DNA of 64,000 bases from Alphaproteobacteria bacterium (lineage in GTDB: Bacteria; Pseudomonadota; Alphaproteobacteria; MPNO01; UBA830), in contig JAJEBT010000037.1 of assembly GCA_022822405.1 (NCBI GenBank), forward strand, positions 1-64,000. The letters run 5' to 3'. Positions 35,752 to 45,151 of the stretch are shown one piece after another (the stretch's first letter is position 1; the number at the start of each line of letters is the position of its first letter). The position numbers were made by a program, and so were the translations under genes. The notes beneath the pieces were generated by a model, which had not been told where the DNA came from, made no database searches, and worked only from the letters and a program-made list of their open reading frames with translations.

Positions 35752-36979
35752 CCCGGAATCACCCGCCGCGGCGGCGGCGCGGTTGCGCCGCCCGGCCGAG
35801 ATCCGCGCCCGCTGCGCCGACATGCTCGCGGCGGGCGAGCGGGGAGCGCTGCCGCATTTCGACCTCCGCACCGACCGCCTCGGCACCGTTGCCGACGTGG
35901 TCGCCGACGTCACGAGGGAACGCTATCCCGACCTCGCCATACCCTGGCACAGCCGCTGGCGGCACTTCGAGGCCGGCGGCATCGACCGCTGGGGACGGCT
36001 GGCTTCGGGGCTCGCCGGGGCCGAACGGGCACGAGTCGCGCTCGATCTGCTGGTTCCGAGCGTGCTCCTCGACGCCGGCACCGGAGGCGCCTGGCGTTTC
36101 CGCGAGGGCGCAACCGGCAAGGTGTTCGGGCGCTCCGAGGGGCTGGCCGTGGCGAGCTTCTCCCTGTTCGCTTCGGGCGGGTTCTCGTCCGTACCGGAAG
36201 GACCGCTGCGAACGGATGCCGTCACCCTGTGCGCCTTCGATGCGGAACGGCTGGCCCGTGCATTCCAGGCCGGCGACGGCAACCGGCTCGAGGGTCTCGA
36301 CGGACGCGCGCAACTGCTCCGCTCGCTTGGACAAACGATCCGGGCGCGGCCCGATCTGTTCGGCGATTCGGGCCGGGTCGGTGGGCTGTTCGACCATTTC
36401 CGGGCCCGCAGCCGGGAAAAGCTCCTCGGCGCGGCAGAACTCCTCGAAACGCTTGTCGAGGCGCTGGGCCCGGTCTGGCCCGGGCGCATCCGGCTCGACG
36501 GCAACACTCTGGGCGACGTATGGCGCCATCGGGCCGTCCGGCGCGCAGACAAGACCGACGGGCTGGTTCCCTTTCACAAGCTCTGCCAATGGCTCGCCTA
36601 CTCGCTTGTCGAACCGTTCGGTGAAGCCGGCCTGGAAGTCGGGGACATCGGGGCATTGACCGGCCTTGCCGAATACCGCAATGGCGGTCTTCTGATAGAC
36701 GGAGGCGTACTGGTGCCGCGCGACGCGCAGGCCCTCAAGGTCGCGCATGCTCCGGGCGAGGAAATCATCGTCGAGTGGCGTGCGCTGACCACCGCCCTTC
36801 TCGACCGGCTCGCCCCCCTCGTCGGCGCAAAGCTGAAGCCCGACGGGGCAGGCATGGACCTTCCCCTCCCCCGTCTGCTCGAAGGCGGAACGTGGGCGGC
36901 CGGGAGACGGCTCGCCGCAGCCGCCCGCGAGGGGGCAGGGCCGCCGATCCGTCTGGCTTCGGACGGAACCGTATTCTAG
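35693..36979 (+). CDS. URC4-like protein (DUF1688)
   Basis: The product matches the DUF1688/URC4 family along its length: PHFDLRTDRLGTVADVVADV, YPDLAIPWHSRWRHFEAGG, then GGFSSVPEGPLRTDAVTLCA and FHKLCQWLAYSLVEPF. It is required with URC1 to break down uracil nucleotide; the exact reaction is not settled. The start is uncertain. ATG 35693 lies inside URC1 without a clear ribosome binding site. An ATT at 35747 overlaps the URC1 stop, and a TTG lies at 35783. Family similarity begins only near PAEIRARCADMLAAG, so the true start is probably one of the later codons. Confidence 0.87.
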   Translation: MRPWRRRNWWTRRGEDCTISPESPAAAAARLRRPAEIRARCADMLAAGERGALPHFDLRTDRLGTVADVVADVTRERYPDLAIPWHSRWRHFEAGGIDRWGRLASGLAGAERARVALDLLVPSVLLDAGTGGAWRFREGATGKVFGRSEGLAVASFSLFASGGFSSVPEGPLRTDAVTLCAFDAERLARAFQAGDGNRLEGLDGRAQLLRSLGQTIRARPDLFGDSGRVGGLFDHFRARSREKLLGAAELLETLVEALGPVWPGRIRLDGNTLGDVWRHRAVRRADKTDGLVPFHKLCQWLAYSLVEPFGEAGLEVGDIGALTGLAEYRNGGLLIDGGVLVPRDAQALKVAHAPGEEIIVEWRALTTALLDRLAPLVGAKLKPDGAGMDLPLPRLLEGGTWAAGRRLAAAAREGAGPPIRLASDGTVF

Positions 36980-37006
36980 CCGCGACATGCCCGGAGGACG
37001 CAGCCA

Positions 37007-37636
37007 ATGAGCCAAGTTACCGTCGTCGATCACCCACTGATCCAGCACAAGCTCTCGCTCATGCGGCGCAAGGAAACCGGCACCGCCCGGTTCCGGTCTC
37101 TGTTGAGAGAGATTTCGCTGCTGCTGGGCTACGAGGTGACCCGCGATCTCGGCCTGGAGACGAGGCCCATAGAAACGCCGCTCGCAACGATGGACGCGCC
37201 GGTCCTGAGCGGCAGGAAACCCGTCCTGATCTCGGTTCTCCGCGCCGGCAACGGGCTTCTGGACGGGATGCTGGACCTCATTCCGTCCGCGCGCGTAGGC
37301 TATGTCGGGCTCTATCGCGATCCGGAAACGCTGATCGCGGTGGAGTATTATTTCAAGGTTCCGGAGGATCTGGAGGACCGCCTGGTGATCGTTCTCGACC
37401 CGATGCTGGCAACGGCCAACTCGGCAATCGCCGCAGTCGAGAGGGCAAGGGAGGCGAGCGCCCGCCATATCAAGATGGTCTGCCTGATTGCCGCGCCCGA
37501 AGGCCTCGAAGCCTTTCGCGCCGCTCACCCGGATGTTCACGTCTACACCGCGGCAATAGACGAGCGCCTTGACGATCACGGCTATATCGTCCCCGGCATA
37601 GGCGACGCGGGCGACCGCCTCTATGGCACCAGGTGA
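37007..37636 (+). CDS. upp: Uracil phosphoribosyltransferase
   Basis: This 209-aa protein shows the Upp hallmarks. The N-terminus is [20 protein letters not shown]; then come [20 protein letters not shown], the PRPP loop [15 protein letters not shown], and the uracil-binding C-terminus [16 protein letters not shown]. It converts uracil and PRPP to UMP. Placed behind URC1 and URC4, it should supply the nucleotide that the URC pathway attacks, as its yeast counterpart does. Salvage is an additional role. Length is normal for the family. Confidence 0.95.
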   Translation: MSQVTVVDHPLIQHKLSLMRRKETGTARFRSLLREISLLLGYEVTRDLGLETRPIETPLATMDAPVLSGRKPVLISVLRAGNGLLDGMLDLIPSARVGYVGLYRDPETLIAVEYYFKVPEDLEDRLVIVLDPMLATANSAIAAVERAREASARHIKMVCLIAAPEGLEAFRAAHPDVHVYTAAIDERLDDHGYIVPGIGDAGDRLYGTR

Positions 37637-37717
37637 TCCCGCCTGTCCGCCGGGGAACACCGGGAAACGGGTTCGAAAACACGGCGGGGTCCTGTTTCGG
37701 CCTTCCGGGAGGGCGCC

Positions 37718-39001
37718 ATGCTCGACTTGATGATTCGCAACGCCAATCTGGCCGACGGACGCCAGGGTATCGACATCGCCATTCGCGGCGACCGCATCGT
37801 GGAAGTGGGAGAGCGGATCGAGGCGGATGCGAGAGAGACCCTCGTGCTCGACAATTGGCTGGTGACGCCGCCTTTCGTTGATCCTCATTTCCATCTCGAT
37901 TCGGCACTGAGCGCCGGACGGCCGCGGGTCAATCGCAGTGGAACCCTGCTCGAAGGCATAGAGATCTGGGGCGAGCTGGCGCCTACCCTGACGCCGGACG
38001 ACGTCAAGAGCCGCGCACGCGAGCTTTGCCTGTGGTCGATCGCCCGCGGCTGCCTGGCGATCCGCAGCCATGTCGACGTGACGGACGATTCCCTGACCTC
38101 GGTGGACGCCCTGCTGGAACTGCGGGACGAGCTCGCTCCGTGGATCGATCTACAGCTCGTGGCCTTTCCGCAGAACGGATATTATCGCCATGCGGACTCC
38201 CGATCGAACATGATCCGCGCCCTCGACAAGGGCGTGGACGTCGTCGGCGGCATTCCGCATTTCGAGCGCAGCACGGCCGAAGGGACCGCCTCGGTGCGGG
38301 AATTGTGCGAGCTTGCCGCCGAGCGCGGTTTGCTCGTCGACATGCACTGCGACGAGACCGACGACCCCCTGTCCCGCCATGTGGAGACCCTGGCCAGCGA
38401 GACACAGCGGCTCGGCCTGCAGGGCCGGGTCGCCGGATCGCACCTGACCTCTATGCACTCCATGGACACCTCGTATGTAAGCAAGCTCCTGCCGCTGATG
38501 CTGGAAGCCGGGCTGACCGCGATCGCCAATCCGCTGATCAACATCGTCATCCAGGGCCGCAAGGACGACTATCCCAAGCGGCGCGGCATGACCCGGATCA
38601 AGGAAATGATCACTGCCGGCATTCCGGTCGCGCTCGGCCATGACTGCGTCATGGACCCGTGGTACGGGCTCGGCAGCCACGACATGCTGGAGGTCGCTCA
38701 CATGGCCGTCCATGTCGGACACATGACGGGAGTCGAAGAGATGGAGGCTGTGTTCGACGGCGTCACGTCCGTCGCCGCCCGCACGCTGCACCTCGACGGC
38801 TACGGCGTCGCACCCGGGTGCTTTGCCGATCTGGTCGTTCTTCAGGCCCGCCACCCGGCCGAGGCCATACGCCTACGCGCCACCCGCCTCCATGTTCTGC
38901 GCCGGGGCGCGATGATCGCACAGACGGCGCCGGAGAAGGTTGCGCTCAGCCTCGGCGGGAAGCGGAAGATGATCGATTTTCTGGAGGACGGACCGCAGTG
39001 A
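37718..39001 (+). CDS. Cytosine deaminase-like amidohydrolase (CodA family)
   Basis: This 427-aa protein, the same length as E. coli CodA, has the HxH motif in FVDPHFHLDSAL, the catalytic segment DMHCDETDDPLSRH, the histidine box RVAGSHLTSMH and GHDCVMDPWYGLGSHDM. These are all CodA landmarks. It would deaminate cytosine to uracil, feeding the uracil phosphoribosyltransferase and URC1/URC4 upstream. Related enzymes act on isocytosine, creatinine or other N-heterocycles, so the substrate is probable, not proven. It is last in the operon and converges with bolA. Confidence 0.85.
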   Translation: MLDLMIRNANLADGRQGIDIAIRGDRIVEVGERIEADARETLVLDNWLVTPPFVDPHFHLDSALSAGRPRVNRSGTLLEGIEIWGELAPTLTPDDVKSRARELCLWSIARGCLAIRSHVDVTDDSLTSVDALLELRDELAPWIDLQLVAFPQNGYYRHADSRSNMIRALDKGVDVVGGIPHFERSTAEGTASVRELCELAAERGLLVDMHCDETDDPLSRHVETLASETQRLGLQGRVAGSHLTSMHSMDTSYVSKLLPLMLEAGLTAIANPLINIVIQGRKDDYPKRRGMTRIKEMITAGIPVALGHDCVMDPWYGLGSHDMLEVAHMAVHVGHMTGVEEMEAVFDGVTSVAARTLHLDGYGVAPGCFADLVVLQARHPAEAIRLRATRLHVLRRGAMIAQTAPEKVALSLGGKRKMIDFLEDGPQ

Positions 39002-39095
39002 CCGACCGTCCGCCAGCGACGGCGCGCCATCGCGCCGCCGGGCTATCCCGAATGGCCTGCTCGCGGCTTTCTTCGGAAGCGCGGTGGACCGCCGG

Positions 39096-39365
39096 TCAGT
39101 CGCCGGCCGGTGCCGAGGCCGATACCGAAAGCGCGTGAACCGGACCGTCAAGCTCCTGTCGGAGCACGCGGTATACCTGCCGCTGGCGATCGACCCGCGA
39201 TCCGCCGCGAAAGGCCTCGGCCTCGATCTCGACCCGGAAATGGGTCTCGCCTTCAGCGCGGGCGCCGATATGGCCCGCGTGAAGGTGAGACTCGTCGACG
39301 ATGTTGAGCGCCGTCGGCGCAAACGCGTCCCGCAGTTTCCTTTCGATCGTCTCCGCGACGCTCAT
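39096..39365 (-). CDS. BolA family protein
   Basis: This 89-aa protein has the BolA fold with VAETIERKLRDAFAPTALNI, the ESHLHAGHIG loop and HFRVEIEAEAFRG. Such proteins partner with monothiol glutaredoxins in iron-sulfur trafficking or act as stress regulators. The later DRQRQVYRVLRQEL helix and PVHALSVSA strand are normal. It follows the peroxiredoxin gene by 50 bp on the same strand, in keeping with a redox-stress pair. Confidence 0.92.
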   Translation of the reverse strand: MSVAETIERKLRDAFAPTALNIVDESHLHAGHIGARAEGETHFRVEIEAEAFRGGSRVDRQRQVYRVLRQELDGPVHALSVSASAPAGD

Positions 39366-39415
39366 GCGGGCTTCTGCCCCGAAAGGCGGCGGACTTGCCG
39401 TTCCTGCATGGCACC

Positions 39416-40075
39416 CTATTCGGGCTGCGGCACGATGCGAAGATAGGGCTTGGGGGCCGTCCAGCCGTCCGGATAGCTCTTCCGCGCATCTTCGTCCGAT
39501 ATCGCCGGCAGGATGATCACGTCCTCTCCGGACTGCCAGTTGACCGGGGTCGCCACCTTGTGGTTGGCGGTGAGCTGCAGGGAATCGACGACACGCAGGA
39601 TCTCGTCGAAGTTCCGCCCGGTGCTCATCGGATAGGCCAGCATCAGCTTGATCTTCTTGTCCGGCCCGATCGCGAAGACGGTCCGCACCGTCGCGTTGTC
39701 GGCCGCGGTGCGCCCGGAAGCGTCACCGGGCTCCTCGGCCGGGAGCATGCCGTAGAGCTTCGCGACCGCAAGGTCGGTATCGGCGATCAGCGGATAGTTG
39801 GGCGCCTGGCCGGTCACGTCCTCGATGTCCTTCGACCAGCCCGCATGGCTGTCCGCGGGATCGATGCTGAGGCCGATGACCTTGACGTTGCGGGCTTCGA
39901 ACTCCGGTTTCAGCTTGGCCATGTAGCCCAGCTCGGTGGTGCAGACCGGCGTGAAGTCCTTCGGGTGCGAGAAGATGATGCACCACGAGTCCCCGATCCA
40001 TTCGTGAAAATCGATCCGGCCTATCGTGGTGTCGGCCGTGAAATTCGGGGCGTCGTCGCCGATTTTGAGAGACAT
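39416..40075 (-). CDS. 1-Cys peroxiredoxin (Prx6 type)
   Basis: This 219-aa protein begins MSLKIGDDAPNFTADTT. The peroxidatic cysteine C45 sits in SHPKDFTPVCTTELG. The long C-terminal domain with NWQSGEDVIILPAISDEDA and YLRIVPQPE is characteristic of the Prx6/AhpC-1Cys group. It reduces hydrogen peroxide and alkyl peroxides in the cytoplasm. A purine-rich AGGAAGGAA site precedes ATG 40075. The adjacent sulfite dehydrogenase operon diverges from it. Confidence 0.93.
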   Translation of the reverse strand: MSLKIGDDAPNFTADTTIGRIDFHEWIGDSWCIIFSHPKDFTPVCTTELGYMAKLKPEFEARNVKVIGLSIDPADSHAGWSKDIEDVTGQAPNYPLIADTDLAVAKLYGMLPAEEPGDASGRTAADNATVRTVFAIGPDKKIKLMLAYPMSTGRNFDEILRVVDSLQLTANHKVATPVNWQSGEDVIILPAISDEDARKSYPDGWTAPKPYLRIVPQPE

Positions 40076-40390
40076 TCCGGTTCCTTCCTGGTTTCGGGCG
40101 TGGTTCTGGTCCGAAAGCGTTTCCAGCCCGGCAAAGCTCGGGACGGTTCCGCCGAACCACAAGGGGTATATGGTGCCTTTCTCCGCCGGTGACAAGCCGG
40201 AACTTGCCGCGCCGGGAGGCAGTGCAATTCCCTTGACCGGCCAGCGCCTCCGGCATAGGTTGGCCAAGCCAGAGAGCCCCGTGATTCATGCACCAATTCG
40301 CGGCGCGCCTTCCCGGCTGATCCTGATTGCCCGCCCCCGAAGTGTCCTCGGCGCCGTCGGGGCCGGCATTGTCAAACAGCGAAGAAACCC
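40076..40390. other. Divergent intergenic region between peroxiredoxin and soeA
   Basis: 315 bp with no gene. The peroxiredoxin ribosome binding site lies at the left end. The soeA GTG is preceded only by a weak GAAGAAA. No clear dyad operator or promoter box stands out on reading. Confidence 0.35.
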
Positions 40391-43303
40391 GTGATCGGCG
40401 AATTGTTTACCCCCGAAGAAGAGATAGACCTGTCGCCGACTGTCGCCGACGAGACCCGCGCCACGACCTGCTACATGTGCGCGTGCCGATGCGGCATCAA
40501 GGTCCACCTCAGGGACGGGCGGATTCGCTACATCGAAGGCAATCGCGATCATCCGGTGAACAAGGGCGTGCTCTGCGCCAAGGGTTCCGCCGGAATCATG
40601 CAGCATTACTCGCCGGCGCGCCTCTCCGGTCCGCTGGTGCGCACCGGGCCGCGGGGCTCGGGCGAGTTCCGCGAGGCCGATTGGGAAGAGGTCCTCGGCC
40701 TCGTGACCCGGCGCCTCGCGCACGTCCGGGCCGAGGATCCGAGAAAGCTCGCCTTTTTCACCGGCCGCGACCAGAGCCAGTCGCTGACCGCGTGGTGGGC
40801 GAGCCAGTTCGGGACGCCGAACCATGCCGCGCATGGCGGTTTCTGCTCGGTGAACATGGCAGCCGCGGGCCTCTATACCATCGGCGGATCGTTCTGGGAG
40901 TTCGGCGAACCGGACTGGGAGCACACCGAATATTTCATGATGTTCGGGGTGGCCGAAGATCACGATTCCAACCCGATCAAGGGCGGACTCGCGACCCTCA
41001 AGGCACGCGGCGCGAAATTCGTGTCGGTCAACCCGGTCAAGACGGGCTACTCGGCGATCGCCGACGAGTGGGTCGGTGTCCGGCCCGGCAGCGATGGCGC
41101 CTTCGTGCTTGCGCTGATCCACGAACTGCTGCGGGCCGACCGCGTCGATCTCGACTTTCTCGCGCGCTACACCAACGCGCCGTGGCTGGTCATCAGGGAT
41201 CCGGGAGCGCCCGATGACGGCCTCTTCGCGCGCGGCCCGGACGGCGAACCGCTGTGTTTCGACCGCAATTCGGGACAGCCGGCCGACGCACGGCTCCCGA
41301 CCGTCTCGCCGGTCATGGCGGGCTCGTTCACGCTGGAGGACGGGCGCACCGCGACGCCGGTGTTCCAGCTCCTCGCCGAACGTTATCTCGACACCACCTA
41401 TGCGCCGGATTCGGCAGCGCTGCGCTGCGGCATTCCCGCCGACAAGATCCGGCGGATCGCGGCCGAGCTGGCCGAGGCGGCATTCGATCGGGAAATCGTG
41501 ATCGAGACGGAATGGACCGACTGGGCCGGACGCCGCCACGACCGCATGATCGGCCGCCCGGTCGCGATGCACGCCATGCGCGGCATCTCCGCGCACTCGA
41601 ACGGCTTTCAGACCTGCCGCGCCATCCATCTCCTGCAGATGCTTCTGGGATCGATCGACGTGCCAGGCGGCTTCCGGTACAAGCCCCCCTTCCCTCGCCC
41701 GTGCCCGCCACCCCAGAAACCGGCCGGCAAGGACGGCCAGGTTGCGCCGGACACGCCCTTGGCGGGGCCGCCGCTGGGATTTCCGACGGGCCCGGACGAC
41801 CTCCTGGTCGACGCGGACGGGAAGGCGCTCCGGATCGACAAGGCCTATTCGTGGGAGGCCCCCCTGGCCGCCCACGGCCTGATGCACATGGTCATCACCA
41901 ACGCCTGGAAGGAGGACCCGTACCCGATCGACACGCTGTTCATGTACATGGCCAACATGGCCTGGAACTCCTCCATGAACGTCTCCCGCGTGATCGAAAT
42001 GCTGACCGACCGGAAACCGGACAGCGACGAGTACCGGATTCCCTTCATCGTCTATTCCGACGCCTTCTGGTCGGAAATGGTCCCCTTCGCCGACGTGATA
42101 CTCCCGGACACCACCTATCTCGAACGCTGGGACTGCATCTCGCTGCTCGACCGGCCCATCGGCAGCGCCGACGGGGCGGCCGACGCCATCCGCCAGCCGG
42201 TGGTGGAACCCGACCGCGACGTCCGCCCCTTCCAGTCCGTCCTGCTCGATCTCGGCGCGCGGCTCGGACTGCCCGGAATGACCAATGACGACGGCTCGCC
42301 GGCCTATCCCGGAGGATATGAAGACTACATCGTCAACCACGAGCGCCTGCCGGGAATCGGACCGCTGGCCGGCTGGCGGGGCGAAGACGGCGAACAGCAC
42401 GGCAGGGGGGACGCAAACGCCCGGCAGCTCGACCGCTATGTCGAGAACGGCTGCTTCTGGCGCGAGGAGCTGCCGCCCGGCCTCCGCTACTACAAGCACG
42501 CCAACAAGGACTATCTGGACTATGCGCGGAACATGGGCTGGATCGGGTCTTCCGAGCAGATCATCATGCAGATCTACTCCGAGCCGCTCCAGCGCTTCCG
42601 GCTCGCGGCCGCCGGCCACGGGACGGTCAGGCCGCCGGAGGTCCACCGGGTCAGGGTGGAGGGCTACTTCGACCCGCTGCCGGTCTGGTACCGGTCGCTC
42701 GAATCCCAGCACGACGGCGCGGAAGACTACCCGTTTCATGCCATCACCCAGAGGCCGATGGCGATGTACCACTCGTGGGGCGGGCAGAACGCCTGGCTGC
42801 GCCAGATCCACGGCGGAAACCGGCTCTACGTCAATCGCGATGAAGCCGCCTCCGCCGGCCTCGAAGACGAGGACGAGGTCTGGGTCATCAGCCGCCACGG
42901 CCGCATCGGCGCCCGAATACGCCTGATGGAAGGCACCCAGCGCGACACCGTGTGGACATGGAACGCCCTCGGGCGGCGCGCGGGCGCCTGGAACCTCTCC
43001 CCGGACGCGCCGGAGGCAACGCAGGGCTTCCTCCTCAACCATGTGATCTCGGAACTGCTGCCGCCCCGGGAGGACGGCTACCGCTACGCCAACTCGGATC
43101 CCATCACCGGCCAGGCCGCCTGGTACGATTTGTGCGTGCGGATCGAGAGGATGGCGCCGGGCGAGAGCGTCGGGGCGATGCCCGAACTGCCGCCCCAGCC
43201 CCCTTCCCCCGGTTTTGCGCAGCGGCCCGAGATACTGCGCTACGGCGCCGCATTCGCACCGCGCGCATCGCGCACCGGCGGCGACGGGGAGGCCGGACCG
43301 TGA
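40391..43303 (+). CDS. soeA: Sulfite dehydrogenase (quinone), molybdopterin subunit SoeA
   Basis: This 970-aa DMSO-reductase-family protein has an N-terminal [4Fe-4S] site at C27, C30, C34 and C62. The molybdopterin-guanine-dinucleotide domains follow: HGGFCSVNMAAAGLYTIGG, FVSVNPVKTGYSAIADEW, MHAMRGISAHSNGFQTC, and the C-terminal QNAWLRQIHGGNRLYVN. No Tat signal is present, as expected for SoeA, which faces the cytoplasm. The three-gene set with a four-cluster ferredoxin and a DmsC-like anchor matches SoeABC, which oxidises sulfite from organosulfur or sulfur compound breakdown. Polysulfide or tetrathionate reductases are the alternatives. Confidence 0.85.
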   Translation: MIGELFTPEEEIDLSPTVADETRATTCYMCACRCGIKVHLRDGRIRYIEGNRDHPVNKGVLCAKGSAGIMQHYSPARLSGPLVRTGPRGSGEFREADWEEVLGLVTRRLAHVRAEDPRKLAFFTGRDQSQSLTAWWASQFGTPNHAAHGGFCSVNMAAAGLYTIGGSFWEFGEPDWEHTEYFMMFGVAEDHDSNPIKGGLATLKARGAKFVSVNPVKTGYSAIADEWVGVRPGSDGAFVLALIHELLRADRVDLDFLARYTNAPWLVIRDPGAPDDGLFARGPDGEPLCFDRNSGQPADARLPTVSPVMAGSFTLEDGRTATPVFQLLAERYLDTTYAPDSAALRCGIPADKIRRIAAELAEAAFDREIVIETEWTDWAGRRHDRMIGRPVAMHAMRGISAHSNGFQTCRAIHLLQMLLGSIDVPGGFRYKPPFPRPCPPPQKPAGKDGQVAPDTPLAGPPLGFPTGPDDLLVDADGKALRIDKAYSWEAPLAAHGLMHMVITNAWKEDPYPIDTLFMYMANMAWNSSMNVSRVIEMLTDRKPDSDEYRIPFIVYSDAFWSEMVPFADVILPDTTYLERWDCISLLDRPIGSADGAADAIRQPVVEPDRDVRPFQSVLLDLGARLGLPGMTNDDGSPAYPGGYEDYIVNHERLPGIGPLAGWRGEDGEQHGRGDANARQLDRYVENGCFWREELPPGLRYYKHANKDYLDYARNMGWIGSSEQIIMQIYSEPLQRFRLAAAGHGTVRPPEVHRVRVEGYFDPLPVWYRSLESQHDGAEDYPFHAITQRPMAMYHSWGGQNAWLRQIHGGNRLYVNRDEAASAGLEDEDEVWVISRHGRIGARIRLMEGTQRDTVWTWNALGRRAGAWNLSPDAPEATQGFLLNHVISELLPPREDGYRYANSDPITGQAAWYDLCVRIERMAPGESVGAMPELPPQPPSPGFAQRPEILRYGAAFAPRASRTGGDGEAGP

Positions 43304-44046
43304 CGCGCCTTCCGCCCGAAGGGCCGGTCCGGCTTGGCCTGGTCATCGATCTCGACACCTGCGTCGGCTGCCATGCCTGCGCCGTGAACTGCAAGGAATG
43401 GAATACCGGCGGCCATTCGGGCCCGCTTCCCGACCATGACCCCTACGGCGCCGACCCGACCGGCGTGTGGTTCAACCGCGTGCATACCTTCGAGGCCGGC
43501 GAGGGGTCGTCGAGCCGGACGCTCCATTTTCCGCGCTCCTGCCTCCATTGCGAGAACGCGGAATGCGTGACCGTGTGCCCGACCGGCGCGTCCTACAAGC
43601 GCGCCGAAGACGGCATCGTCCTGGTCAACGAAGATGCCTGCATCGGCTGCAAGCTGTGTTCGTGGGCGTGCCCCTACGGCGCCCGCGAATATGACAGCGA
43701 CGCCGGCGTGATGAAGAAATGCACGCTCTGCATCGACCGGATCTACAACCGGAACCTGCCCGAGAGCGAACGGGTGCCGGCCTGCGTCTCGACATGTCCG
43801 GCCAATGCCCGCCACTTCGGCGATCTCGGCGATCCCGATTCGGAGGTGTCGCAGCTGGTCGCCGAGCGCGACGGCCGCGAGTTGCTGCCGGAACTGGGGT
43901 ACCGGCCCGTCAACCGGTACCTGCCTCCGCGGCCACCGGCGTCTGCGTCCGCCGACGGACCGGAATCGCTCGAACCGGTGATTTCTCTGCAGTCCGACGA
44001 ACAGGGCCGGTTCCTGAGGTGGGTCGACCGCGTGCTGTCGCGCTAG
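43300..44046 (+). CDS. soeB: Sulfite dehydrogenase, iron-sulfur subunit SoeB
   Basis: This 248-aa ferredoxin-type subunit has four [4Fe-4S] cysteine groups: CVGCHACAVNC, CLHCENAECVTVCP, CIGCKLCSWACPYG and CTLCIDR with CVSTCP. It has no signal peptide. The GTG start overlaps the stop of soeA. It carries electrons from the molybdenum subunit to the membrane anchor. A roughly 40-residue proline-rich C-terminal tail is an extra feature. Confidence 0.88.
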   Translation: MTRLPPEGPVRLGLVIDLDTCVGCHACAVNCKEWNTGGHSGPLPDHDPYGADPTGVWFNRVHTFEAGEGSSSRTLHFPRSCLHCENAECVTVCPTGASYKRAEDGIVLVNEDACIGCKLCSWACPYGAREYDSDAGVMKKCTLCIDRIYNRNLPESERVPACVSTCPANARHFGDLGDPDSEVSQLVAERDGRELLPELGYRPVNRYLPPRPPASASADGPESLEPVISLQSDEQGRFLRWVDRVLSR

Positions 44047-44074
44047 TCCGCCATCGCCCGATCCCGGTACCCGC

Positions 44075-45022
44075 ATGCATCCAGCCTACTCCGTCATCTT
44101 CTTCACCGCCTGTTCCGGAGCCGGATACGGGCTGATCGCGCTGATGGCGCTCTACGGCGTGCTGCAGGAGGCGCCGCTCGACCCGTGGCTGGGCGCTGCC
44201 GGGCTGGGCATCGGGACGGTGCTGGTGACCGCCGGCCTGCTGGCGTCGACGTTTCATCTCGGCCGCCCGGAACGGGCCTGGCGGGCCTTTTCCCAGTGGA
44301 AGTCGTCGTGGCTGTCCCGCGAAGGCGTGCTCGCCACGGCGACCTACGTTCCGCTGGCGCTCACGGGCTGGGGATGGATCGCGGAGGGCAGCCTCGGAGG
44401 CGGTTTCAGTGTCTTTGCCGTCGTCCTGGCGATGCTGTGCGTGTTGACGGTTCACGCAACCGGCATGATCTACGCCACGTTGCGCACGATTCACGCGTGG
44501 CACAACAGGATGACGGTGCCCGGTTACCTGGCCTTCGCCTGGCTGACCGGGGCGCTGTGGTTCCACGCGGTGGCGCAGATGTTCGGAGTCCGTTCTCCGG
44601 AAATCGCGCTCATGGTCATCATCCCTCTGTTTCTCGCCTGGTACATAAAACGCGCCTACTGGCGATCCATCGACGGCACAAGGGGGCCGGGGACACCGGG
44701 AAGCGCGGTCGGGCTCGGGCGGGACAGCACGGTGCGGCTTCTCGATCCACCCCACACCCAGGAGAATTTCGTACAACGCGAAATGGGTTACCGGATCGCG
44801 CGCAAGCACGCGCAGAAGCTCCGCCGCATCAGCTTTGTCGCATGGTTCGTCATCCCGGCGATCCTCACGGCGTCAACCGCCCAGAGCGAGGCATGGATCG
44901 CCGTGCCGGGGACGCTTGCCGCCGCGCTGTCGGCTTCGGCGGGCGTACTGGTGGAACGGTGGTTGTTCTTCGCCGAGGCCACCCACGTTTCCGCCCTGTA
45001 TTACGGAGCGCAAGAGGCCTGA
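44075..45022 (+). CDS. soeC: Sulfite dehydrogenase, membrane anchor SoeC (DmsC/NrfD-like)
   Basis: This 315-aa protein is predicted to have eight membrane segments (SVIFFTACSGAGYGLIALMA is the first). It carries DmsC-family residues such as TFHLGRPERAWRAFSQWKSSWLSREG. A cytoplasmic loop of about 60 residues lies in the middle, with DPPHTQENFVQREMGY. It anchors SoeAB and passes electrons to the quinone pool. It follows soeB by 28 bp and ends the operon. Confidence 0.88.
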   Translation: MHPAYSVIFFTACSGAGYGLIALMALYGVLQEAPLDPWLGAAGLGIGTVLVTAGLLASTFHLGRPERAWRAFSQWKSSWLSREGVLATATYVPLALTGWGWIAEGSLGGGFSVFAVVLAMLCVLTVHATGMIYATLRTIHAWHNRMTVPGYLAFAWLTGALWFHAVAQMFGVRSPEIALMVIIPLFLAWYIKRAYWRSIDGTRGPGTPGSAVGLGRDSTVRLLDPPHTQENFVQREMGYRIARKHAQKLRRISFVAWFVIPAILTASTAQSEAWIAVPGTLAAALSASAGVLVERWLFFAEATHVSALYYGAQEA

Positions 45023-45031
45023 CCGCCACCC

Positions 45032-45063
45032 TGCTGCGCCGACGCGGCCCATGGGGCGCAGCA
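45032..45063. terminator. Hairpin between convergent soeC and hydrolase genes
   Basis: TGCTGCGCC (45032-45040) and GGCGCAGCA (45055-45063) are exact reverse complements, separated by 14 bases. The position between two convergent genes suits a bidirectional terminator. No U-tract follows on either side, so function is uncertain. Confidence 0.4.
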
Positions 45064-45151
45064 ACAGCCGGGGACCCCTTCCTCCCGCCACCTCTGCGGG
45101 CGCGGACAATGCTCGGGTCGCGGCGGAGCCGCCTGATTCACGCCGGCTCAA

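Noticed and set aside
35759-38071. 770-aa minus-strand open frame over URC4, upp and the CodA-like gene
   Set aside because: It spans three recognisable genes and their gaps in antisense. Long open frames are common at this GC content.
40286-43042. 918-aa minus-strand open frame opposite soeA
   Set aside because: soeA has all conserved motifs; the antisense frame has none.
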